A DNA stretch of 64,000 bases, from positions 54,414,753 to 54,478,752 of the forward strand of contig NC_090281.1 of NCBI RefSeq assembly GCF_037392515.1, written 5' to 3'. The translations under genes were made by a program, and so were the position numbers. Positions 22,990-37,609 of the stretch are shown here, in pieces. Numbering within the stretch: position 1 is the first letter of the stretch; each line of letters opens with the position of its first letter. Source of the DNA: Haliotis asinina. Taxonomy: Eukaryota; Mollusca; Gastropoda; Lepetellida; Haliotidae. The notes beneath the pieces are model-generated. The model was not told where the DNA came from. It saw only the letters and a program-made list of their open reading frames with translations, and searched no databases.

Positions 22990-23812
22990 TGACACCTGGG
23001 TATGAAAAATGCCCAAAGCTCAAAACTTACTGACATCCCCTCGTATTTATGAATGATTGTGTCGTAGGTGTATGTATTTTTGTTCATGGTGATTCGACAC
23101 GCGGATACACCTGTGGATGAGGACGTGTTCGTTTCTGTTTGTGTTGGTTGGACTGTAGTTGTGGGTGTACATACCTGCATATGTGATTACAACTGTGGTT
23201 GTAGGTGTTAGTATTGCATGTGATACAACACCGATACTATGTGTGTGTGTGCGCGCGCGCATGTGTGTGTACATGTGTCTCTTGTTTTATCTCAACTGTA
23301 TAATTTTGTGCAATTGATTTTAATCATTTTATCCTTTGAAGGGACTTTATTGATCTTTAAGTCTCTTATAGCCATTTGGCGGCTTGTGCATGCGTATTTT
23401 CATAAAGCAGTGCATACATTACCTGTACGTACAAGATGAGACTAAAATAAACAATATCTCTCACTATATGGTGTTGACAAACTTACAAACATAACCCAGA
23501 ACCATAACTGGGGCTAATTTTATTGTAAGTGTCCCATGTTAAATTCGGTCACCGTGTTACAATGTTCTCACCATGTACTCGTCTAGTTCTCCTCGTACTC
23601 TCCGACGTCATCAGCCGGGCGTTATCGCCATCGCTACGGGGGAGAGTCGGGGTCAGCGGCGGTCAGACTCGATAAAAACCTCAGACGTTTTAACACACGC
23701 GCCCCAATATCTTGCAGCCATATACTCATCCGCACGGAAACGCAACACCTGGATTTTATGCACGATACAATCGATGTGGTCTTGGAGTGGGCGACGAGGT
23801 AAATAACACCTC
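22990..23812. other. Intergenic, GT-rich, no gene recognised
   Basis: Contains a (GT)n(GC)n tract at 23240-23279 and GT-rich flanks. The moderately GC-rich stretch 23573-23810 has no recognised coding signal. Confidence 0.5.
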
Positions 23813-23813
23813 C

Positions 23814-24139
23814 TCCTCCTCCCCCCTCCTCTTCTCTCTTCCCCTCCTCTCCTCTCCTCCCCCTCACCTCCCCCTCCTCCACCCCTCCTCCACCCCCTCC
23901 TCCTCCTCCTCCTCCTTCCTCCTCCCTCTCCTCCACCTCCGCCCCTCCTCCCCCTTCCTCCCCTCCCCCCCGTACTCCTCCACCTTTCCCTCCTCCTCCA
24001 CCCCTCCTCGTCCTCCTTCCTCTTCCCTCTCCTCCACCTCCGCCCCTCCCCCCTCCTCCCCCTCCTCCTCCTCCTTCCTCCCCCTCCTCCTCCTCCTTCC
24101 TCCTCCCCTCCTCTTCCTTCCTCCTCCTCCTCATCATCA
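23814..24139. repeat. Polypyrimidine (TCC)n-rich tract, about 325 bp
   Basis: Nearly pure C/T on the plus strand, mostly CTC/CCT triplets with irregular runs. It yields artefactual Glu/Gly/Arg-rich frames on the minus strand. Confidence 0.97.
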
Positions 24140-25384
24140 CCCTTTATCATAAATTTACAAACACATGCAAAGCATCATGGGGGTATTTTTCAAAATATAT
24201 ATGATTTCAGACTTCAGCTGGAAAAAGTCCAAGCAAATCCAGCAATCATGTATAGATAAACTAACTACTTCATACTGACAGACATTACGATAGCAAAGAA
24301 GTTACAAATATTTTGTAAATGCTTTACATTATGGGTCTCAAATAGGTCCCTCGAGTGGTCACTGACGCGACAGACACCCTGTCCAAAGACGCCCACGCGC
24401 GTAGCCAGGTCATCCGGTTTATATAATATTCTTTCCAGTTAAAAACACAATTCTTTTCCAAAACGAAACAAATCCCAATATGTGGAACAACTATTTGGCA
24501 GAGAAAAAAAGCTCAAATGCTTGGCGACCCTTGAAGGGGGTGAGTATTCGTTATGTTATGTAGTCCTGTGTTGCGTAGACACATATAAATATTTCATTAT
24601 GAATATAAAGTTAGATTTAAAAAATACAGTCAAAGTTTCAAATGTATATTTTAGGCCTATAAAGGGATGTTTTCTTTACTAAATCGGAAGGTGAGTAATT
24701 CATTGTTTCTCGGTCGTCAACGTGGCGTCAACTTGGCGTCATCATGGCGTCAACGTGGCGCTTAATGCGGCGCCTAGTACAAGGCAACTGACAAACGCTT
24801 ACGTTTTGACGCTACCGGTGGCATACTAATTTCCGTCGGTCCTTTTTGTGGGTTTTCAATTTGAATTCATCACTTTTGAATAACATTCTTTTAAATTAAA
24901 ATGTGTGGAGGTCGTGATGGGTAAATTCGTGAAATTTGGGTATGGGAACATTAAAAAACAGAAATATTTTGAATGTGAGCACAACTGTAGAACAAGAGTA
25001 GGTCTTTGTTTAAGTGGGAGACATTCCGGTGTTACTACAATTTACAAGGTGAGGTTAGTAGGGAGGATGGAGGTCTGTTTCATCACATGTGACAATGACT
25101 CTCTGTAGTCCAGGAGATCTCATAGCAACACGAGACAAGGAAAATATTGACCGTCACTGACTTCAGTTGGATTTGGACAATACCCGTGTTTACACTGAAA
25201 GAGCTTCCGCAGGGCCGTAGAGCAAATAATTCGGTTTCAGAGAGGTGGTATTAGAGGTGGAAGGAACGTACCGTAAAACTGTACTTTCCATGCATCGCAA
25301 TACTGGGTGAACGTTGATTGGTGAGAACTTGTGGAGTGAGTGAGTGAGTGAATGGATGCGTGGCGAGTGAGTTGATGGGTTTTG
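24140..25384. other. Intergenic, no gene recognised
   Basis: Holds an 11-bp minisatellite (24715-24758) and one copy of a short dispersed repeat (about 24850-24970) that recurs at 26328-26430. Nothing coding was recognised. Confidence 0.5.
24715..24758. repeat. 11-bp tandem repeat, 4 copies
   Basis: CGTCAACGTGG, CGTCAACTTGG, CGTCATCATGG, CGTCAACGTGG head to tail, then degraded CGCTTAATGCGG. Confidence 0.9.
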
Positions 25385-25545
25385 AGTGAATGAGTATTGA
25401 TTCACATTGTTTTCAGCAACATTCCAGTAATAGCAAGGCGAGGGACACCTGACTTCATAATTGCTACAGTGTTGGTAATCGACCCCAGACCTTTGACATG
25501 ACGAAGAAACGCTTCAACCACGCAGCTGCCTCGCCGCCCAGGTGA
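25385..25545 (-). repeat. Family-1 SINE, reverse orientation
   Basis: TTTTCAGCAACATTCCAGTA, GGCGAGGGACACC, then reversed GTTCGAT box (ATCGACCCCAGACC) and CGCTTCAACCACG head. GAGTGAGT-rich sequence flanks both sides. Confidence 0.75.
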
Positions 25546-26327
25546 GTGAGACGGTGAATGAGTGCGTGCCTGAGTTAGTGAGTGAATGCGTGGGTAAGTG
25601 CATATGAGTAAGTGAACCAGCGGTTTAAGCACTACGCCCAACCTGCTTTCTTAGTTCGAATCCTGCATTATCCCAAATACTAGTATACATAAAGTCTGCA
25701 TTGTAGATGTGGGTTTAAACGTAGGGATAAATGCGTACTACCTTGGCTTAGTTGAGATTTTACTCTCAATTTCGGTAGAGCTGGCCGTTGAACGGTTATT
25801 ATAGTGGCATAAAAATACTTGTGTATGTGTGGGGTGTGTGTGGGGGTGGGTGTGTGTGTATAATTGCCTATCGTATTGTTATTGAATATTAAACCCAAAT
25901 GATATGAAATCTTTTGTTTACAAAGAAGGTTTGGCCGTATTCCCCTAAAAAACGTCTGCTTTTCATGTATCGTCTTTGAATATGTGGCGCCATGAGACAC
26001 TTCTCCTCAACCTTAACATTTCTATGTTAAACTAAGACCCTCCAGTAAGTGATACGCACTTTCCGCTTTATATTTTTCTACGTGATGTTGAATCCGACTT
26101 TCACAGATAACCTCGAAAACATGGCGCATTGTTCTCAATTTTCTGTTTGTTTGATACGGAACACTCATACGCTACCACAATAACTCATTATCTCAAGTCC
26201 AGAATTTGCACACCTAGAATTTGTTTTACATAAATAAGGTTTTATTTTCACTATGCAAATACACGACGCTACGAAAACAGAACATTTGGTCAATGGTATC
26301 TTTAGTTTAAAACGTCGGTCGTATGAT

Positions 26328-26430
26328 TTGAGTTTTTGATTTGAATTCATCAGTTTTGAATGTCATTCTTTTGAATTTTAATATGTTAAGGTCGTGATGC
26401 TTAAATCCGCGAAATTCTTTTGGTTCTACG
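26328..26430 (+). repeat. Short dispersed repeat, second copy
   Basis: GATTTGAATTCATCAGTTTT, GAATGTCATTCTTTTGAAT, AAGGTCGTGATG and GCGAAATTC match 24850-24970 in the same order and orientation at about 80% identity by eye. Family unknown. Confidence 0.7.
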
Positions 26431-26671
26431 GGTATATAGGATGCAGGAAACAAATACCATCGAAACACGTTACAGGGGTGAGTATTTAGAGTAGGGGCTG
26501 GGGCTAGGGTGGGACTGAGATAAAGGATTAGGACTGAATTGTTTATAACCCTATCACCCCACCCCTTATCTCATCCTTATTTTATGCGACATGTTTCATG
26601 CATGCTCCCAACAAAACCCATTACTCATACATGTCTTCGATAGCCTCGCCCCTCTCGTCTAAAACAAATGA

Positions 26672-26825
26672 GTGAGTGAGTGAGCATAGGTTTACGCCGC
26701 TGTTAGCAATATTCCAGTAATTCACGGCGCTGGACACCAGAAATGGGCTTCACACATTGAACACATATGAAGAATCGAACCTAGACCTTCGGCATGACGA
26801 GCGAATGCTTCAACCACTTGGATAC
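26672..26825 (-). repeat. Family-1 SINE, reverse orientation
   Basis: GTTTACGCCGCTGTTAGCAA, TATTCCAGTAATTCACGGCG, GACACCAGAAATGGGCTTCA, then AATCGAACCTAGACCTTCGG and a GCTTCAACCACTTGG head. Confidence 0.88.
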
Positions 26826-26974
26826 AACACAAATGAACAATTAAAACAAATGAACAGACCGCACTTGCTATCTGTGTTTTTGAAAAATGTATAACTTTCT
26901 TATGTTTTCATGCCCCTTTAATACCCAAAGTGGTCGTAATAAGTGGTGCTCCCTGCCCACGTTGTGACCCCTTT

Positions 26975-27175
26975 TTGAATTGTTCTTCAGCAACCCATGC
27001 ATGTCGTAAAAGGCGGGTAACGGGATCGGGTGGCCAGGGTCTCTGACTTGGTTGACACATGTCATCGTATTTGTGTGGTTCGACGCTCATGCTGTTGATC
27101 ACTAGACTGTCTAATCCAGGCTCGAATATTTTCAGACAGCGGCGTATTGCGGAATGTGGCGTTAAACAACAAACC
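26975..27175 (+). repeat. Family-2 SINE-like repeat
   Basis: CTTCAGCAACCCATGCATGT, AAAGGCGGGTAACGGGATCG, TTGGTTGACACATGTCATCG, GCTGTTGATCACTAGACTGT, ending AATGTGGCGTTAAAC. Confidence 0.85.
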
Positions 27176-27179
27176 AAAC

Positions 27180-29836
27180 AACCCCTCTCTGTGGTTTGAT
27201 TCTATTTACACCAACTCCCCTTTTAAGTGTTAACAGTCTTACACATCAATGTAGCAAAGGCTCAACTTTTTTGAAAGTACATCTTTTTGATTACTTCAAT
27301 GAACAAACCGTGTTCTTCAAAAGGTTATTTCCTCTCGTATTCATTTAAACACAATGATATAAATGTCACATCTTTTATTATTCAAGCGTTATTTAGGAAG
27401 AATGTTAAAATGATAAAAATACACACACTATGTTTTCCATTCCATGCTGTTATACAGCATAATAAATACACAACGTAAAACATAAATATTTGTTTAGCAT
27501 AAAAAGAATAAAAAGAATGGGTCATTTTACTGGGTGTAAGTTTATTTGCTTACAACTATGCGTCACAGCTACATGTCGAAAGTTTAAACGTCAAAATATG
27601 AACTATGTTTCTGAAACGAAAACACAAAAACGATTCAACACAGTAAACAGGACATAGAAGAATGGAAATCCTTGACTAACACTAAAACAATGTGAAATCC
27701 TTGCCACACCCTGTTATAGGGCCTTACATCAGCGTGATTCAACGCTCATTGAACTGCCTTAAAAGCATAGTCATAGATCTGGAGATGTACGGATGGTGAT
27801 AACGACCTAAACAATCTCGTGCCGGTGGGTCTCGTTTATAAGAGCATCCGAGATTTAACGAGAAGTGCACATACAGAGTACCCAAACAAGTTGTCGCGCC
27901 CTTTATGGGAATAACGGCTTAATTCCTCGTCAGAAAGACTACGATATAAAAAGGGTAATGTACATTTTATGTACTTACTGTACATTTTGTACGAACTGAC
28001 CCACTGGAAATTCCTCAGATGCAACTGTAAATCAGGACACAACAAACAAAATGTCTCCGAAGCTATGGCTGAAGTATTCTTTTGATTCACACATAAGGAA
28101 ATTGGCGTCTCGCCATGTCTTTTGTACTACTAAATCATACACAAACACTGTGAGAATTTCAGGGTTTATCAAACGTTTAATGTAAATATATTAAGGGTGT
28201 TTTTTTACCTTTATGTCCCTGTTTAAAAGAAGAATACCGAATTGGTTCAAATAACTTTAAGTTAACGTCCATGGCTTGACGGATTAACTATAATAACATT
28301 GCGGAACTCTGCTTCTTGAACTGCTTTTGAATGCTAAACACAGGATAATTTTGATAACCATTAATATGGGAAGCTTTGAAAATATTGTTTGGATCTTGAA
28401 AAATATAAATTCTGAAGGAATTTCTGTTTGAACACCTCAGTATTTCTCATTTCTATGAGAACTTTGTAGTGTCCAGTTTTATAGGCTATGTGAAAATGCA
28501 TCAGATTAAGAATTTGTTTGTGTGTCTCAGTTTATGATAGTGAGCGAGTTGGAAGGTATACCATAAACGCATTTACAAGATTTACACACAAACCTGAATG
28601 TAAAACTTGGGGAAACATAAGCGAATTGTATAAAATCGCGATTTTCAAACATAATTTTCATGACTAACAGGACCTATTAAATGTTTTTCACATTTCATAA
28701 TTATATTTGTCAGCGACGAATACTACATTATAACATAGACTGTGTAGAAACAAAGAAAAATGAGATTGCCTTTTCCCGGCGAGGACGTATTGCCGTTCCT
28801 ACCATATCGCAAAATGAGACACATATTAGGACCTCGTAATAATCAAGGGGGTTGGTTGAAGCTTAAGAGGTGATGAACGCAGTTTACTGTCATTGAGAAT
28901 ATTCCCATAAATCAGACCCCGATTACTGCGTTCAGGAAAAAAGAGGTCCCCCGTCAATCGTAGGTACAGACGCAGCTTGTAGAAGCCCTGTGTTGGAGCT
29001 TTATGCTATGTGTGGGGCCACGGTCCGTATTTGAGATGATGACTTTAAAAGACTCGCTTACAGCGAAGCAATGACTTTTAAAGTGGTGTTTTTATCCTCC
29101 AGGCTTGTGATTGTGTGTTTAGTGTCAATTATTTTGAGCAAAAAGGCGGCGGAGTTATTTTGGCTTTGTTTATGTGTTGATTCGAGGTTAGGCACCATGG
29201 CGAGATTCTCCGTGTGTTAACGTGATGAAAGTTCTTCTGCATTGTACTTTCGATGGAGGGTCGTGACGTGCTTACAACAATGTTTGGGGAAAATAATACG
29301 GCTCTGTTTTTCCTCTGTGGATGTGATGATGAATAACAATGCGAAGAACCCTAGTGATAAACAACAGACTGTTAAAGATGTTACCTCTTACTTTCCTAAC
29401 AACGTCTTCCAGGAAAACTCGTTTATCTGGACACAATGAATAATGATAAAAACAAAGCTTTGGGTAAATGAATGCCGACCATCAATGCATGACGGAACTA
29501 AAGTTTGATATCCATTAATTATAGTCCTCCATCCTTTTTCTAAAGATTCTGATAAATTTGACTAAAACCCTAAATTGACTGATTGCTATATTATATGTAT
29601 TATTATTATCTATTATCTTTTCTAAATGTACAGTTTAATTGTAAAACATGTCTTGTTGGGGTGATTGATACCTCAGACCCAAACGCGGTTTGCAAGGGTT
29701 CGGCAATAATGATTTAGGATTCCGTGTAAAGGTCAAATTCAGGACTTGGCCAGCTTTACCCACATGTCTACCATGACATGTTCCTTTGACGAATAATAGT
29801 CTATGTAGGTAACGTCATTTATGTAATATTTACCAC
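27180..29836. other. Intergenic, no gene or repeat recognised
   Basis: A 2.6-kb AT-rich stretch with only short frames. Nothing defensible was seen. Confidence 0.5.
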
Positions 29837-30600
29837 AGTATTCTTGGATCTTGTTGACAGTATTGAGCAGAGAATCGAGAGTACAATGAGCAGTCTTTAC
29901 TCAACAATCGTGTTCATGGTATAATTAGCAACTGACGTTCACAGTATTCTTCGATCTTGTCATCAGTTTTTGTCGAGTCTTGAGTGAACTTGTTGAGATA
30001 TTGAACGATCTTGCCCAAAGTTTTCACAAATCTTGTTTACAGTATTCAACGATCTTGTTGACAGTTTTTGGCGATACTGTTAACATTTTGAGACATTTTG
30101 CTCACACGTTTACTGATATTGACACTATTCTGCAGTCTTGTTGGCTGGACATTCAGAGAACTTGATGACTGTAATCAGCAATCTTGTTCACAATATTTAA
30201 CGATCCCGTTTACAGTATTCAGCGATCTGATTCAAGCATTTTAGAGACAGTGTTAAGCGGTTTTATTCGCATTTGTATACATATATTTACTAAACAAAAT
30301 AGTAGTGATCTTGTTTGCAGTATTAGGCAATCATTTAGGCAGTATTCAACAATCTTGTTGACAGAATATGAGCGACCATGTTCACAGTATTTGGCAATCT
30401 TGTTTCAGTATTCAACAATCTTGTTGACAGAATATGAGCGACCATGTTCACAGTATTCGGCAATCTTGTTGACAGTATTCAACAATCTTGTTGACAGAAT
30501 ATGAGCGACCATGTTCACAGTATTCGGCTATCTTGTTGACAGTGTTCAACAATCTTGTTGACAGAATATGAGCGACCTTAAAAAGTATTCAGCGATCAGT
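29837..30600. repeat. 22-bp minisatellite with 66-bp higher-order units
   Basis: The basic unit resembles CAGTATTCAACAATCTTGTT GA. It is degenerate on the left. From about 30338 it is organised as three near-identical blocks of about 66 bp containing GACAGAATATGAGCGACCAT. Confidence 0.92.
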
Positions 30601-30824
30601 GCACGTTTTGCAGTCATCAGAATAGTATTTTATCAAGCGGAGGTTGGGTACAGGGGTAAGGGTAGACATGGTAGAGAGGCAGAAGAGTGAGACGTCGCTT
30701 GAAGAAGAGTGATGTCGCATTCTGTGTCAGAGAAGCATGGGTGTGAAATCGATCACATTGCAATAACTGAATAGTACTTATGAACGTAGTACTTTTAGTC
30801 ATAGCAGTACTATTAGTCATTAGT

Positions 30825-31263
30825 CACTGATTATTAAGCAGCGATCCGGTCGTAGTGACTAATTGTATCTTAGGCTATCAACCAGTTTATCAATCAGACT
30901 ATGAAGCAGGCTATCAAATAGGTTATCAAGCAGGTCATCAAGCAGGCTATCAAACAGGTTATCAAGCAGTACTAGTACTACCACCACCATCACCCCTACT
31001 ACTACCGATGGTATCTTATCAGGCTATCAGGTAAAAGTGATCTTCACTCTTTAACTGTGATTCAAAAACATCAACATAGTCAAACTGGACTACACATTGA
31101 ATGGTTTGGTTGACATTTCTGATGGATATGGAGTGTGAACTACGTGAATCGATGTTAAATTATGACTTCCATCACTGAATTATCAGGTTTACACCATTCA
31201 TAATACAGACTGCCATGATAAAGCTGGAACATAGTACTGGGCAGTGTTTAACATAAAACAATT

Positions 31264-31305
<42 letters not shown>

Positions 31306-31687
31306 GGCAATAGTCACTTGAAACTGATGTATTAAGCAGAGATCCAGGTCGCCGCGTCCGATTGTATCTTATCAGGCTATCAACCAGTTTATCAAGCAGA
31401 CTATGAAGCAGGCTATCAAACATGTTATCAAACAGTACTAGTATTACCACCCTCACTACTACCACTAGTCATTAGTCACTAGTGACTGATTATTAAGCAG
31501 CGACCAGGCCGTAGTGTCCAATTGTATCTGATCAGGCTATCAGCCAGTTTGTCAAGCAGGTCATCAAGCATGCTATCAAGCAGGTTAGCAAACAGGCTCT
31601 CAAGCAGGCTGTCGAGCAGGCTATCAAACATGTTATCGAGCAGGCTATCAAGCAGGTTATCAAGCAGTACTAGTATTACCACCACCC

Positions 31688-31726
<39 letters not shown>

Positions 31727-32260
31727 ATAATAATAATAATAATACTAGACATTAGTCACTTGAGACTGATGTATTAAGCAGAGATCCAGGCCACCGCGTC
31801 CGATTGTATCTTATCAGGCTATCAGCTACTACTACTGGCGCGGTGGGGTAGGCTAGTGGTTAAAGCGTTCGCTCGTCACGCCGAAGACCCGCGTTCGATT
31901 CCCCACATGGGTACAATGTGTGAAGCCCATTTTCTGGTGTCCCGCGCCGTTATGTTGCTGTAATATTGCTAAAAGCGACGTAAAACTAAACTCACTCACT
32001 CACTCACTACTATTACTATTAGTCATAAGTCACTAGTGACTGATTATTAAGCAGCGATCCGGTCGTATTGTACAGTTTTGTCTTAGTAGGCTATCAACCA
32101 GTTTGTCAAGCAGACTATGAAGCAGGTTATCAAGCAGTACTAGTATTACCACCACCACCACCCCTACTGCTACAACTACTACTACCGCTTGTATCTTATC
32201 AGGCTATCAACGGTTTGTCAAGCAGGTTATCTCGCAGGCTTTCACCGATGCATTATGTCT
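30825..32260. repeat. Composite tandem repeat: macro-units with internal 12-bp repeats
   Basis: A macro-unit (header AGTCACTAGTGACTGATTAT plus AAGCAGCGATCC, then a run of GCTATCAAGCAG-type 12-mers, then AGTACTAGTATTACCACC and a (CTA)n tail) occurs at about 30825-31035, 31307-31470, 31470-31745, 31745-31835 (truncated) and 32020-32260. (CTA)n tracts lie at 31263-31305 and 31690-31743. A family-1 SINE interrupts the fourth unit. Confidence 0.9.
31842..32010 (+). repeat. Family-1 SINE, best-preserved copy
   Basis: GGTGGGGTAGGCTAGTGGTT, AAAGCGTTCGCTCGTCACGC, CGTTCGATTCCCCACATGGG, GAAGCCCATTTTCTGGTGTC, ATATTGCTAAAAGCGACGTA and a (CACT)n tail. The first ~70 bp resemble a tRNA gene (A- and B-box-like blocks) but lack a foldable full cloverleaf. 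Confidence 0.93.
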
Positions 32261-32289
32261 CCTCTTACAACAAGCTATTGTGAACTTAT

Positions 32290-33890
32290 TCTAACCCGGA
32301 ATCTAAAACTATCTTAAATAATTAATCCTTTGCCAGAACATCAGCCAGTTGTGGGGCCGAGGCGTAAAATTGAATACACACAACAGTTAATTAAATCAGT
32401 TGGATTTTGAAAATAAATAATTGTTTTATTAAACAAACAAATCATAATAATTCATTTAAAACGTGAAAGTAAAATAACCCGAATCTGCACCAGTCAAATT
32501 TGACAGCAATTAAACATAAAACCCCAAATGTTCTCACCAAAACACATGAATTCCTCCCTCCCCACCTCACGCCTCCCCCAGCTGATCGGGAGCACCCAAC
32601 CACGGACGGAAGCCCACATAGTAACGGGAATCCCTGCTTAACACAGTAAAACACAGATTGTTTTCTTTCCGAAATATACCTGTCATTGACACCTATTCTA
32701 ATGATCCAACATGATGGGGCTTAAGAGCTGGGGCTAGCATTACCTTGTTTATTTTAAGGAATACGAATAATTTCCCCCTCATATCCCACCCAGTATGTAT
32801 TGAGCGACCCGGGGAGAGTTTTTAGGTTAATATTTCAGTGCCTAGCTGTTCTCATACCGATTATTATAACTGTACCTCACGCGAGGGTTCGACAAATGCC
32901 TAAATACTATTGACGCCATATGGAAATAGAAGAAAGCTGTTAAATTATGAAAATAGCAGATATAATTGTCTTAGCACTATTGCCATTATAAGGGCGTGAT
33001 CTTGTGATTCTTGGGGGTGAATTGGGATAATATGAAACAAATGGGAAAATATTTTGACGGAAAAAAAATTCTCGATGCGTTCATTTTCGGATGTTAAGCG
33101 TACAGAAATATCGCGATTAGAACGGACTGCCCCGTGGTGATGTTTTGTCACCGGGGTTGTTTTGTATATAGTTTCTGAATGTGTAATTTAGATGTGGTCT
33201 TTCTGAAGAGTTTACGTATGGGGATCTTTATGTTTACAGGTCCGTTGTATCAAAACGAAATATTAACTTTCTAGCATTAACCTTTGAACATGAAGTTTCC
33301 TTTCACACAACATGAACCCGACATTATCTGACCTCACGCTTTTGGGAGGCGTTATTGTATTTTCCCACTGCGTTATTTTAGTACAGTGTTTGCAGGATGT
33401 TATAGGATGTCGAGTAATCGCAAAATTTTGTCTTATATACACATCCAGTTTAAACATTTCCATTCCTTGTGCAGACATAGGTTTGCATCATTTGCTTCAC
33501 CTGATCTTCGATGTTTTCGAAGGCGCAAAAAAATAATTCTGAAACCGTACCTATTTTTCAAGTTAAAGTAAAATATTTCCTGCACTACACTTTTGCTTGT
33601 TCAGATAAAATCTGAATGTCACTTGAAAGGATTGATTTTGGATAACTGATTAAGGTGGAAAACACATATATTTTGAGTTTTGCGTTTTCTCTGAACGTGT
33701 TAATAATAAGTGTATTTATAATGCGCTGGCCTCCATTCACTAGATGAATGCTCATAGCGTTAACGAACGTCTTGAGATATATGCTAAGTTTGTAATAGGA
33801 GGCAAGATTAGGTTGTGTTGTAAGAGTGGGTAAACAGGTAGGTCTTTTCAAAAGTACACAAATTTTCATTTTTTTTCAAGTCATGTGTTA
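32290..33890. other. Intergenic, no gene recognised
   Basis: AT-rich with short frames only. Confidence 0.5.
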
Positions 33891-33904
33891 AAATCAATGT
33901 GTTT

Positions 33905-35975
<2,071 letters not shown>

Positions 35976-35979
35976 GTGT

Positions 35980-36110
35980 ATGAGTGACTTGGGTTTTACG
36001 CCGCTTTTAGCAATATTCTAGCAATTTCGCGACCATTCGACGCCAGAAATGGGCTTTACATATTGTACCGATGTGGTACAAACGGGGCCTCTGCGAATGC
36101 TTTAAACACT
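35980..36110 (-). repeat. Family-1 SINE, reverse orientation
   Basis: GGTTTTACGCCGCTTTTAGC, AATATTCTAGCAATTTCGCG, GACGCCAGAAATGGGCTTTA, then ATTGTACCGATGTGG; the head is truncated. Confidence 0.85.
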
Positions 36111-36142
36111 AGAATACCCTATCTGCTATCTGAGTGTCATTC

Positions 36143-36143
36143 C

Positions 36144-36223
<80 letters not shown>

Positions 36224-36232
36224 GTTTGTCCG
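36143..36232. repeat. (CTAT)n(CTGT)n compound microsatellite
   Basis: About ten TCTA units pass into about eleven TCTG units. Confidence 0.97.
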
Positions 36233-36299
36233 TACGTCTGTCGGACTTTTTTATATTTGGATACCCTGGTAAGTATTTGTATGAAGCCATTGACGGAGC

Positions 36300-36304
<5 letters not shown>

Positions 36305-36358
<54 letters not shown>
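36305..36358. repeat. (GA)n microsatellite
   Basis: 27 uninterrupted GA units. Confidence 0.98.
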
Positions 36359-36360
<2 letters not shown>

Positions 36361-36488
36361 TTGACTAATTGCGCAATTATGACTTTTTAAACTCAGATTT
36401 TTTCAACTCAATTTTTTTAAACTCAGAATTGTCTTATTTTGATACATAGTCACTGCACGTGCGTTACCAGCATCCAAATATAGCGAAG

Positions 36489-36722
36489 ACCCGTGAAGGT
36501 CCGGGGTAGAAAAGGACTTCAGCAACCCAGGCTTGCCATAAAAGGCGACTGTACATGTGCTGACTTGGTTGACACATGCCATCGGTTCCCAATTGCACAG
36601 ATCGATTCTCATGTTGTTGATCTCTGGATTGTCTGGTCCAAACTCGATTATTTTTTTACAGACCGCCGCCATATAGCCCTAATATTGCTGAGTGCGACGT
36701 AAAGCTAAACTCACCCATTCAC
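36489..36722 (+). repeat. Family-2 SINE-like repeat
   Basis: GACCCGTGAAGGTCCGGGGT, CTTGCCATAAAAGGCGACTG, CATCGGTTCCCAATTGCACA, GGATTGTCTGGTCCAAACTC, GACGTAAAGCTAAACTCACC. An internal deletion removes the second AGGCGACT block. Confidence 0.92.
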
Positions 36723-37094
36723 TCCAACATGGCGACAGGTAGATCGCTTGCAGTTTGCGATTATTTCGCTCGATTGTATATACAATCGAAATTATTCAGC
36801 ACCCTGATAAATCTTGATGATGACAAATACACAGAATGCACTGAATTTGCTTATTAATATCTGTGTGTGGAAGAAAAAGCATATACAAAATCGCGCAAGG
36901 ATGTCGATAATTCAAGTTACTCAACTGACATCCAAACTTTTAAGCCTCACCATAGGTACAGTGATAGTATAATACTGATTTATACATGCAAATGTGTATG
37001 TGAGTGTGTGTGCGCGTGCTTGTGCGTGCGTGCGTGCGTGTGTGTGGGCATGTCCTCACTACCCCAGATTTTATAACGTTAGCAAGGCAACAAC

Positions 37095-37205
37095 AAATGT
37101 TTTAAACCTCTTCTGGTATCCCACGGCCAAGGTACGAACCCCCGACCTTCCGCTGTGCGGGCAATAACTCTAGCCAGCAGACCAAAGAGGCTCGCCCACT
37201 GAATG
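37095..37205 (-). repeat. Third SINE-like family, tRNA-derived head
   Basis: Read on the minus strand: TCTTTGGTCTGCTGGCTAGA, GAAGGTCGGGGGTTCGTACC, then CCGTGGGATACC. The B-box-like GGTTCGTACC and spacing suggest a tRNA-derived SINE distinct from families 1 and 2. A GT/GC-rich tract lies just left (37005-37049). Confidence 0.55.
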
Positions 37206-37356
37206 TTTACAATGTCTCGTTTTTGTGATAGAGTCCGGGAGTTCAACTAACAAAGTTATAAGTCATGCAAACTCTCGATCCGTGTTAGTATTTAGCAACT
37301 CACACACGTTTTTGTTTGTGTGCTTACTTGTTGTTTAACGCGGCGCTCAGCAATAG

Positions 37357-37566
37357 TGAGTGAGTGTTACGCCGCACTCACCAATGTTCCACCTATATGG
37401 CTGCGGACTGCAAATAATCGAGCCTGTACCAGACATTCCAGTAATCAACAGCGTGAACAAATGTCAACGAAATTGGCTTACGAGCGAGCCTGACCACCCC
37501 ATCCCGCAAGTCGCCTCATACGAAAAGGATGGGTTGCTGAAGACCAATTCTAACCCGGATCTTCAC
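37357..37566 (-). repeat. Family-2 SINE-like repeat, reverse orientation
   Basis: GTTACGCCGCACTCACCAAT, GCAAATAATCGAGCCTGTAC, CAGACATTCCAGTAATCAAC, GAGCGAGCCTGACCACCCCA, ending TAACCCGGATCTTCACGG. Confidence 0.9.
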
Positions 37567-37609
37567 GGACACAACACTTGTCACTGGAAAGGAGAAACGG
37601 GACCAATCG

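Noticed and set aside
23634..24152. Frames of 146-168 codons (Glu/Arg/Gly-rich or Ser/Pro-rich)
   Set aside because: All come from the polypyrimidine tract; open only because the tract lacks A.
29837..30600. CRISPR-like regular repeats
   Set aside because: Units are contiguous and mutually diverged, with no unique spacers; the genome is eukaryotic.
31172..31755. Leu/Asp repeat frames (LLDSLLDN type) suggesting a coiled coil
   Set aside because: They follow the 12-bp minisatellite units, with no start context, splice sites or family match.
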